From Bryobacteraceae bacterium (GTDB lineage: Bacteria > Acidobacteriota > Terriglobia > Bryobacterales > Bryobacteraceae): 6,973 bases of DNA. The position numbers and the translations under genes were made by a program. Of the stretch, positions 1 through 6,072 are shown piece after piece (the stretch's first letter is position 1; each line of letters begins with the position of its first letter). The stretch is from positions 1 to 6,973 of the forward strand of contig CANGVB010000188.1 of the NCBI GenBank assembly GCA_947456995.1. Reading direction: 5' to 3'. Below the pieces are notes generated by a model, which worked only from the letters and a program-made list of their open reading frames with translations, had not been told where the DNA came from and made no database searches.

Positions 1-761
1 AGAGTTCTTACCTCGTCCTGAGCCTGCATCAGTTTGTCGTGACCAACCGCAACCACCGAATAATTGATACCTTTGCGCGCCCCATAGCTCTTGAAATAAG
101 TCTCGGCAGGAATGGTAACGAAGCTGTCCTGGGTCTGCCCGAAGACACTACCCTTAGCCTTGGCAACGCCCACCACCTCAAAGGGGCGTCCATCCACCAT
201 CACTTTTTTTCCAACCGCTTCGACATTCGGAAACCAGCGGTCTTTCAGGTCGTGCCCCAGCACCACCACCATCAGGTGACGCTGATTATCGATCTCACTC
301 AAATATCGCCCGCTCTCAATCTGCGTATTCTCGATAGCGGCAAGATTGGGGGTACCCCCTTCGATCATCACCGAATCCACACGATCTCCATCAAATACCA
401 CCGGGCCACGTCGCGAAACCTGCAGCGCAATCTCTTTCACCAGACGTGCATTCGTTTTGACGAATTCGTACTCCTCACGGCGCAATTCAGGATTCTTCCG
501 CAACAGCTCCAGATACTTCTTTGCATCCCAATCGCCAATGAAAGCCATCCTTACGACACGAAACCCGTCCGCCCCCATGTCGCTTACTTTTTCGGCAATG
601 TAGACGTCCATGCCATGAATCAAGCTCATCACCGCAATCAGTGTGGTTGTGGCAAGGATAATGCCAAGCAGGGTCAGAAAACTGCGAAGCATGCTCGATC
701 GCAAACTGGAGAGAGCGACTCTTACTGCTTCATAAAATGCATTGCTCCGCTGATGGCTCAT
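1..761 (-). CDS. MacB/FtsX-type ABC transporter permease, N-terminal part (3' end beyond window)
   Basis: Partial gene: 253 codons run open from ATG at 761 to the left edge with no stop, so the C-terminal part is missing. An in-frame TGA lies directly before this ATG, so the start cannot be further upstream. There is no clear Shine-Dalgarno. Residues 1-26 are a basic cytoplasmic lead (VALSSLRSSMLRS), followed by one membrane helix at about 27-48 (FLTLLGIILATTTLIAVMSL). An extracytoplasmic region follows with MacB periplasmic-core signatures: the GRYLSEID...VVVLGHDL block, then G-K-K-V-M-V-D-G-R-P-F-E-V-V-G-V. The family works with a separate MacB-type ATPase to move substrates or act mechanically across the envelope; three more C-terminal helices would be expected beyond the window. 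No partner ATPase is visible. It lies 17 nt after the hydrolase stop and is probably cotranscribed. The family call is firm; the substrate is unknown. Confidence 0.88.
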   Translation of the reverse strand, partial: MSHQRSNAFYEAVRVALSSLRSSMLRSFLTLLGIILATTTLIAVMSLIHGMDVYIAEKVSDMGADGFRVVRMAFIGDWDAKKYLELLRKNPELRREEYEFVKTNARLVKEIALQVSRRGPVVFDGDRVDSVMIEGGTPNLAAIENTQIESGRYLSEIDNQRHLMVVVLGHDLKDRWFPNVEAVGKKVMVDGRPFEVVGVAKAKGSVFGQTQDSFVTIPAETYFKSYGARKGINYSVVAVGHDKLMQAQDEVRT

Positions 762-778
762 TCAGCGAAGGATACGTA

Positions 779-1747
779 TCAGTTGCTAGGTAAGTTCCCG
801 GCAATCCAGTCTCCGGCACATTCTTCAGCCCAAAACCGCTTCTCCCCACGCGCAAGAAAGCCCACATGGCCTCCGTACCGCGTCAGAATCAGCTTCAAAT
901 TTGGATTTTTTTCCGGGGCAGCTTTTTCATAAACCCAGGCCGGAATCAACGGGTCGTCCGCCGAATGAATTAATAAGCCGGGAATTGCAATTCCTTGTAA
1001 GAAAGCCTGGCTCGATTGCGTCCCATAATAATTGGCTGCATTTCCAAAACCGAAAGCCTTCGAGGTGAACTTGTCGTCGAACTCAAGTACGCTCTTCACC
1101 TCATCGAGTCCATCGAGAGGAAAGATCGCAGGAAACTCTGCGGCACGCCGCCGGTATCGCGCCTTCAAGCGTTCAATAAACTTGTTTGAGTAAATGAAGT
1201 TGCGCTTCTCCTGCATTCGCAGACAACACGCCATCAGGTCGAGCGGAGTAGAAACGCTCAGCACGCCAGCGATGCCAAGATCTTTTGCCCGCGCCCCCAG
1301 TTCCCCGGCCAGCTTCAAAACCACATTTCCACCCAGCGAGTAGCCCATCAGGAAGATCGGCCCTCGGCCTGAATTGTGAAGCCCCTCGACGATCCGTAAA
1401 AGATCACTGGTGAGTCCAGCGTGATAGAGCGTCGGAGCAAGCCCCTCTGTGCCACCGCAAGTGCGCATATTGAGCCGATGAACTCGCAAGCCTCGAAGAA
1501 GCCCAGCCTGCGCCATGCTCTTCATGTATCCAGACTCGTGCGAGCCCTCAAGCCCATGAAGCACAATTAGCTCACCGCGACAGGGGATTTCAGGCTCGTG
1601 ACGCAGAGCCAGTACCTGAACCTCGGGCTCAGTACGATGAAGATCACGCGTGGCCGGAAAGCGGATCTCGTCCAGATTACGCGGCCAGAAGTTAGAGGCG
1701 ATCGTGGTGAGATCGCCATTTCGAAACAGAGGATTGAAAGAGTGCAA
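779..1747 (-). CDS. YheT-type alpha/beta-fold hydrolase
   Basis: Complete 322-aa enzyme of the YheT/EMB8 branch (COG0429 type) of alpha/beta hydrolases, a family annotated as esterases or lipases with poorly defined natural substrates. The N-terminus FNPLFRNGDLTTIASNFWPR (4-23) matches the family's conserved opening. The oxyanion-region motif HGLEGS is at 64-69. The nucleophile elbow GYSLGG (135-140) places catalytic Ser at 137. The acid is in SADDPLIP (Asp264/265, the second more likely), and the histidine is His294 in GGHVGF. There is no signal peptide, so it should be cytoplasmic or peripheral. The start is TTG at 1747: the frame has a stop at 1781-1783 and no ATG or GTG before residue 75, which would cut off the conserved N-terminus. 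A purine run (AAGAGAG) abuts the TTG, closer than a normal Shine-Dalgarno. It sits 20 nt after the GAF-ANTAR stop and 17 nt before the permease start, so the three are probably one operon. Confidence 0.92.
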   Translation of the reverse strand: MHSFNPLFRNGDLTTIASNFWPRNLDEIRFPATRDLHRTEPEVQVLALRHEPEIPCRGELIVLHGLEGSHESGYMKSMAQAGLLRGLRVHRLNMRTCGGTEGLAPTLYHAGLTSDLLRIVEGLHNSGRGPIFLMGYSLGGNVVLKLAGELGARAKDLGIAGVLSVSTPLDLMACCLRMQEKRNFIYSNKFIERLKARYRRRAAEFPAIFPLDGLDEVKSVLEFDDKFTSKAFGFGNAANYYGTQSSQAFLQGIAIPGLLIHSADDPLIPAWVYEKAAPEKNPNLKLILTRYGGHVGFLARGEKRFWAEECAGDWIAGNLPSN

Positions 1748-1755
1748 CTCTCTTA

Positions 1756-1774
1756 GGCTAAGGCCAATTAGGCC
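1756..1774 (-). promoter_or_regulatory. Two mutually exclusive intercistronic RNA hairpins (candidate)
   Basis: In the minus-strand transcript, between the GAF-ANTAR gene and the hydrolase, two hairpins can form but not together. Hairpin A pairs GGCC (1774-1771) with GGCC (1765-1762) around the loop UAAUU, which contains the upstream gene's UAA stop. Hairpin B pairs GGCCUAA (1774-1768) with UUAGCC (1761-1756), with one bulged C, around the six-base loop UUGGCC. Hairpin B ends only 8 nt before the TTG start at 1747. The base pairing is seen directly; any role in translational coupling or attenuation is inference. The stems are short and there is no U-run, so it is not a terminator. Confidence 0.3.
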
Positions 1775-2532
1775 GGCTCGTCATCTACATCGTCACTCTT
1801 GCGCGAAAGCTCCTCGGCAAGGATAATCGCTTCAGCCAGTTCCTTCATCGGCTTGCGATGACGGCGGCTCTCGTTGCGCAACCGTAAATAAGCTTCTTCT
1901 TCAGTCAGTTTGTAGCGGCTCTGCAGAATACCTTTGGCGCGTTCTACCAATTTACGCGTCTCCAGCTGACGCTTCATCTCTTCGGTTTCGCTCAGCAAAC
2001 GCTGATTCACTTCGCTCAGCACTTCCTTGGAAATCGCGATACCCATCTGCTCCCCGATAAAGGTAAGCAGTGAGATCTCCTCGGCGGTATGGGGATGCGG
2101 CTCGCGGTGGTGAACGTTGATAACCCCGATGATTTCCCCCTGGTTGATCAGCGGCACAGATAGAAACGCTTCGTAGGTATCTTCCACAAGGCCCTGGAAG
2201 CGTTTGAATCGGTGATCCAGACTCGAATTGGCAGCCAGCGCTACAACAGATTTGTGCTCGGCCACCCAACCCGTGACGCCTTCACCAATCTTCATGCGCA
2301 ACAAATTCAAATCCTGCGCGTGAGGCACCTGCGAGGCGCGCAACACAATTTCATTCGCTTCTTTTTCAATCAAATACACAAGCGCCGCGTCACACTCGGT
2401 AACCTGAACCGTAAGGCCGATAATCTCGCCCAACATTTCGTCCAAGGACCGTTGCGAGCTTACGATACTCGAAATACGGTGTAATAGTGCTACCTGTGAG
2501 GTTTGGGGTTCGGTCATAGTGCTGGGTCCCAT
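1768..2532 (-). CDS. GAF-ANTAR domain transcription antitermination regulator
   Basis: Complete 254-aa cytoplasmic regulator. Residues about 15-172 form a GAF sensor domain: the GEGVTGWVAE block is at 83-92 and the SVPLINQGEIIGVINV strand pair at 125-140. A short coiled-coil linker follows (about 172-195, NQRLLSETEEMKRQLETR). The ANTAR domain is at about 190-242, with the family's key positions visible: AKGIL (199-203), TE (210-211), AY (214-215), LR (218-219) and ELAEAII. ANTAR proteins bind tandem six-base-loop RNA hairpins and stop terminators from forming. No response-regulator receiver domain is present, so the signal probably enters through the GAF domain; its ligand is not predictable. 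The start could be ATG 2532 or ATG 2517. An in-frame TAG lies just upstream of 2532. The only good Shine-Dalgarno-like run, AGGAGAG at 2557-2551, is 18 nt from ATG 2532, too far for normal use. It is the first gene of the minus-strand cluster and divergent from the metallopeptidase. Confidence 0.93.
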   Translation of the reverse strand: MGPSTMTEPQTSQVALLHRISSIVSSQRSLDEMLGEIIGLTVQVTECDAALVYLIEKEANEIVLRASQVPHAQDLNLLRMKIGEGVTGWVAEHKSVVALAANSSLDHRFKRFQGLVEDTYEAFLSVPLINQGEIIGVINVHHREPHPHTAEEISLLTFIGEQMGIAISKEVLSEVNQRLLSETEEMKRQLETRKLVERAKGILQSRYKLTEEEAYLRLRNESRRHRKPMKELAEAIILAEELSRKSDDVDDEPA

Positions 2533-2583
2533 ATTGCAATGCTAGGGAATCTCTCCTGTTTACACAATTCAATCTTTTTATCA

Positions 2584-3630
2584 GTGCGATGGTTCGCGGT
2601 ACTTTATTGCTTCCTGGCGGGCTGGCAACTCTCAGCTCAAACCGCCATTCGTTCCAAACACTTCATTTTCTACAGCACGCCTGAAAATCTGAAAACTGTA
2701 GAACGGGGCCTTCAACGACTCGAAGAACTGCGTGCGGCCATCCAGGCCCTACACGGTAAACAATGGGCATCAACCAGCCCACTGCGAATCTGGATGCCTG
2801 CAAACGAAGCGGCATGGAAGAAATTTGCGGCGACAAACGCGGAACAGGGCATTTTTGTTAGCGGCCAGGGGCAGGATTGGGTTGTCGTGAACCCTTGGTC
2901 GCAGAACTTTCTCGAGGTTCTCAGCCACGAGTACATCCACGCGGTACTCAACCGTACTCTCCCGAATCTGCCAACGTGGTTCGAAGAGGGGATCTGTGAA
3001 TATTACTCTAACCTGCTTTTGCGTCGCAAGGGGGCTCGCTTTGAGGTTGTTGTCGGTCAACCTCCTGCACGGCATCAAAAACTTCTCGATGGAATTCCCT
3101 CTATCGACATCAACCAACTCGCTGGGCAGCCGATGAGGATTGACACTTACGCCTCAGCCTGGGCCGTCGCCTACCACCTCTGGCCGGGCTACCGCGAGGG
3201 TGACAAGTTCCCCGCCAAGCTCTCGATTGGGCCATTCCCTCCGAGAATCATCCCTATCGATTTCGAGGCTCCAGAGCGAACGCAAAGCCTGTTGAGCCGC
3301 AGAGAAATCAATGAACTTGAGCTTGAATTCCGCAACCAGTTCCCAAGCGCGAATCAGCCAGTTGAAGCAGAAACGGCTCAGGCAGAGGCTAATTTCATTG
3401 AAGGTTTAAGACTTTCCGATCTCGGCCAAACCCTCCAGGCAATTCCGCTGCTCGAAAAAGCTTGCGCCTTGCGGCCATCCAACAGCACTTGGTGGACTGC
3501 CCTGGCACTGGCATACCAGGAAAACAAGCAGACCATAGAAGCCCGGCAGGCCATCGAAAAAGCAATCGCAACAGCCAAAAACGAAACGGAATCCACAGCA
3601 GCAAAAAGCCTGCAGAAATCGATCAACTAA
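2584..3630 (+). CDS. Secreted HExxH metallopeptidase with C-terminal TPRs (peptidase MA / DUF1570-like)
   Basis: Predicted extracytoplasmic zinc peptidase, 348 aa from GTG 2584. That start gives a compact signal peptide (MRWFAVLYCFLAGWQLSAQ, likely cleaved near the A-Q), but no Shine-Dalgarno is visible. ATG 2539 is an alternative that adds 15 residues, and TTG 2503 would run into the divergent regulator. Numbering from 2584, the zinc-binding HEYIH is at 115-119 (bases 2926-2940). It is followed 14-15 residues later by FEEGICEYY, whose Glu134/135 should be the third ligand, the usual arrangement in peptidase-MA-like gluzincins. A YASAWAVAYHL helix follows (about 189-199), then a proline-rich stretch of about 50 residues that I do not recognise. 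Two TPR-like helical hairpins at about 268-333 suggest protein binding. The stop is 3 nt before the ABC transporter ATG, so the two are probably translationally coupled. The substrate is unknown. The protease assignment rests on the motif pair, not on overall similarity. Confidence 0.82.
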   Translation: MRWFAVLYCFLAGWQLSAQTAIRSKHFIFYSTPENLKTVERGLQRLEELRAAIQALHGKQWASTSPLRIWMPANEAAWKKFAATNAEQGIFVSGQGQDWVVVNPWSQNFLEVLSHEYIHAVLNRTLPNLPTWFEEGICEYYSNLLLRRKGARFEVVVGQPPARHQKLLDGIPSIDINQLAGQPMRIDTYASAWAVAYHLWPGYREGDKFPAKLSIGPFPPRIIPIDFEAPERTQSLLSRREINELELEFRNQFPSANQPVEAETAQAEANFIEGLRLSDLGQTLQAIPLLEKACALRPSNSTWWTALALAYQENKQTIEARQAIEKAIATAKNETESTAAKSLQKSIN

Positions 3631-3633
3631 AAC

Positions 3634-5460
3634 ATGGATGCTCAAACCGACGGTCAAGGCCACAGAGGCGTTCTCTCCTCGCTTTTGCAGCTTGCTAAAA
3701 ACTACAAGGCCAAATTCGCAATCATCAGCCTCTTCGCACTCCTGGCCACAGGGGCAGACCTACTACAGCCGCTCATCTACCGCAATGCAATCAACGATGT
3801 GGCCGGCCTCTTCGTAACCCCGGTACCTGCACAGCCAACCCTCCCGCACAGGCCTGATTACATCGCACCTCGCTCCGCCGAGCAGACCTTCGAGACTCTC
3901 GTACAATCCGTTGCGCTTCTCTTCTTGATCAGCACCGCTGGCTACTTCTTCTCGCTTCGCTCAGACTACTACGGAGCTCGCGTAGCAAGCGCAATGGAGG
4001 CGAACCTGATCGTATCGACCTTCGGCCATGTACTACGCCTCCCGCTCAGTTTCTTCGCCCCCCGCTCGAGCGCCGCAATCGCCAAGCGCATCGATCAATC
4101 CGACCAACTCGCCCCAGTCGTCCACGCCTTCTCACAACAGATTGCCCCCGAGGCGATTCGTCTGGTCGGCATCTGCGCCATCATGTTCAGCCAGAACTGG
4201 CGTATGTCCCTGGTTGCTCTCTGCCTGCTGCCGCCTTATCTCTGGATCGCCCGCCGCTCCGCTCTCCGCATGAAGACGGGCCTTGAGCCTTACTACGAAA
4301 TGTGGGAGAACATATCAGCTCGCATCACTGGAGCACTCGGAGCAATCAAAACCGTCAAGCTCTCAGGGGCTGAGGCCCGCGAAGAATCACGCCTCGATCG
4401 CGAGTCAAGCGATGCCTATGCCGTTTACATTGAACGCATCCGTGTAGCCCATCGATACTATCTTTCACAGTCCATCCTGAGCAATCTCAGCAAGTCTCTT
4501 GTCCTCGGCTATGGCGGCTACCAGGTTTTGCAGCGGCAGATGACCCCAGGTGACGTGATCATGTTCGTCGCTTACCTCGACCGGCTCTTTGCCCCCGTCG
4601 ACTCTCTCAACGGAATCGCCGTGTCCCTCCAGCAGCACCTCACTTCCATCAATCGTGCCATGAGACTTCGGGAAGAAGGGCCAACCGAGATACCCGGTGA
4701 GGACCTCCCACAAGGTCCAGGAAAGGTAGAATTCCGTGACGTCCATTTCAGTTACGTGCCAGAACGAGAAGTACTCAAAGGCCTCAGCCTCACGCTTGCC
4801 CCTGGCAGAATCACGGCCCTCGCAGGCCCGTCGGGTGCTGGCAAAACCACAACAGCCGATCTGCTCTTGAAACTCTTCGAGCCACAATCGGGCGAGATCC
4901 TGATCGACAATCACTCCATCGCCCAATCCGGCCCTGCCCCAGTGCGTCGTGCCATCGGAGTTGTAGCAACCGACGGGGCTATCTTCCGGGGAACCCTTGC
5001 AGAAAACATCCGCTACAAGCGCCCTGAAGCCACCGAGGCTGAAATATACGAAGCCGCCCTATCTGCAGGCCTCAGCCGTTTGCTCGAACGCCTCCCCGAT
5101 GGCCTCAATACGGATATCGGAGACAATGGCGTCGGCCTTTCCGTGGGTGAGCGCCAGAGGCTTCAGATCGCAAGAATTCTGGTCGACAAACCGAGGCTGC
5201 TCGTACTCGACGAAGCCACTGCCAATCTGGACTATTCAACCGAACTCGAGATCAAGCGCTCGCTACTCCAACTCAACCCAAGACCCACAATCCTGATCAT
5301 TGCCCACAGATACACAATGATCAAAGAGGCAGACTATGTGTATGTTCTGCACGAAGGCCGCGTCGCTGAAGAAGGCACTCCGGCTCAGCTCATCGCCGAT
5401 GGTGGGTGGTTCGCACAGCTCGCACTGCAATCAGGCTCTGGCAGCGAAGCATCAGAATAA
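3634..5460 (+). CDS. ABC exporter half-transporter (fused membrane and ATPase domains)
   Basis: Complete 608-aa type IV (MsbA/MDR-like) ABC exporter in the inner membrane. The membrane domain (about 25-340) has helices near 28-48, 90-108, 172-187, 190-206, 280-298 and 305-320. The loop between helices 1 and 2 is proline-rich (about 55-88). The ATPase domain (about 365-600) shows the A-loop Tyr374, Walker A GPSGAGKTT (398-406, Lys404), signature LSVGE (502-506), Walker B RLLVLDEAT (521-529, catalytic Glu527), D-loop ANLD (530-533) and switch His558. All residues needed for ATP hydrolysis are present, but the Q-loop reads VATDG, with Thr446 where Gln is usual. No second half-transporter is nearby, so a homodimer is likely. 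The ATG is 3 nt after the peptidase stop without a strong Shine-Dalgarno, implying translational coupling. There is no N-terminal C39 peptidase domain. Substrate class (lipid, peptide or drug) cannot be told from sequence. Confidence 0.95.
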   Translation: MDAQTDGQGHRGVLSSLLQLAKNYKAKFAIISLFALLATGADLLQPLIYRNAINDVAGLFVTPVPAQPTLPHRPDYIAPRSAEQTFETLVQSVALLFLISTAGYFFSLRSDYYGARVASAMEANLIVSTFGHVLRLPLSFFAPRSSAAIAKRIDQSDQLAPVVHAFSQQIAPEAIRLVGICAIMFSQNWRMSLVALCLLPPYLWIARRSALRMKTGLEPYYEMWENISARITGALGAIKTVKLSGAEAREESRLDRESSDAYAVYIERIRVAHRYYLSQSILSNLSKSLVLGYGGYQVLQRQMTPGDVIMFVAYLDRLFAPVDSLNGIAVSLQQHLTSINRAMRLREEGPTEIPGEDLPQGPGKVEFRDVHFSYVPEREVLKGLSLTLAPGRITALAGPSGAGKTTTADLLLKLFEPQSGEILIDNHSIAQSGPAPVRRAIGVVATDGAIFRGTLAENIRYKRPEATEAEIYEAALSAGLSRLLERLPDGLNTDIGDNGVGLSVGERQRLQIARILVDKPRLLVLDEATANLDYSTELEIKRSLLQLNPRPTILIIAHRYTMIKEADYVYVLHEGRVAEEGTPAQLIADGGWFAQLALQSGSGSEASE

Positions 5461-5466
5461 AGAAGA

Positions 5467-6072
5467 ATGCCCCTGCAAAACCGCGTCACGCCTTTCTCAA
5501 ACATCGAAGTCTCCCCATCGCGAGGACTCTTCACCGGCAACCGCGGAATCCTGCACAACGACAGGCAAGAACTGGTCACCACCAATTGGAGACACAAAGC
5601 CTGGATCATCTGCGAGTTGGAATACAAAGGCTGGCGAAGAAAACTGATGCAACCCGGGCACTGGACCGAACTCTTCTTCCTCGATGAAGCCACCGCCCTC
5701 GCAGCCGGCCATCGCCCCTGTGCCCTCTGCCGTCGTACCGCCTACAACCAATTCCTGAAACTATCGGGCCGCCCTTCTGCAAAACAGCTCGATGAAACGC
5801 TCCACCCACAACGCACCAACGAGCAAGCTGCAATCCCCTTCGAGCGGCTACCCCTAAACTGCTTCTACGCCATCGGTTCACAAGCCTATCTCAAACTATC
5901 GTCAGGCAGCCTGCTCTGGACGCAGTCCGGCTATCAAGCTGCCGATCCACCTCCACCCGAGTTGCAGGTTCAGCCGCTTACCCCACTCCTCACACGACAG
6001 GTTCTTGCCCAGGGCTACCAGCCACTTCTCCACCCTTCAGCTCAGCAGATTTCGCCCACGCATCCAGTCTGA
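5467..6072 (+). CDS. Conserved protein of unknown function with HRPCxxCRR motif
   Basis: 201-aa soluble protein with no signal peptide or membrane helix. I recognise it as a recurrent uncharacterised family: an N-terminal block NRVTPFSNIE...RGLFTGNRGILHN (5-31), a middle block GHWTELFFLDEATALAAGHRPCALCRR (64-90) and a C-terminal block VLAQGYQPLLHPSA (179-192). His82, Cys85, Cys88 and perhaps His113 (in LDETLHPQR) could bind a metal; the RPCxxCR pattern loosely recalls the Ada metal-binding segment, which is suggestive only. The ATG is 6 nt after the ABC transporter stop, with AGAAGA directly before it as a weak ribosome site, so it is likely the last gene of the cluster. The residues after HPSA (193-201) look like a non-conserved tail, and the 3' end overlaps the convergent esterase gene by 36 bp. 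Its function is unknown, and co-occurrence with the exporter may be incidental. Confidence 0.85.
   Translation: MPLQNRVTPFSNIEVSPSRGLFTGNRGILHNDRQELVTTNWRHKAWIICELEYKGWRRKLMQPGHWTELFFLDEATALAAGHRPCALCRRTAYNQFLKLSGRPSAKQLDETLHPQRTNEQAAIPFERLPLNCFYAIGSQAYLKLSSGSLLWTQSGYQAADPPPPELQVQPLTPLLTRQVLAQGYQPLLHPSAQQISPTHPV

Noticed and set aside
39..932. 297-codon open frame on the plus strand
   Set aside because: It is codon-for-codon antisense to the MacB-type permease and runs into the hydrolase. The minus-strand protein has coherent family motifs; this one is His/Gln-rich with no recognisable domain.
1756..1774. ANTAR target RNA (tandem hexaloop)
   Set aside because: Only one hexaloop hairpin is present, its loop lacks A at position 1, and its stem has a bulge.
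2390..2572. 60-codon minus-strand frame near the well-placed AGGAGAG
   Set aside because: It is a TTG-started frame overlapping the start of the GAF-ANTAR gene in another frame. Its sequence shows no pattern, while the GAF frame is clearly coding.
4465..4926. 153-codon minus-strand open frame inside the ABC exporter
   Set aside because: It lies antisense to the end of the membrane domain and Walker A region of a clear ABC transporter and has no family motif of its own.
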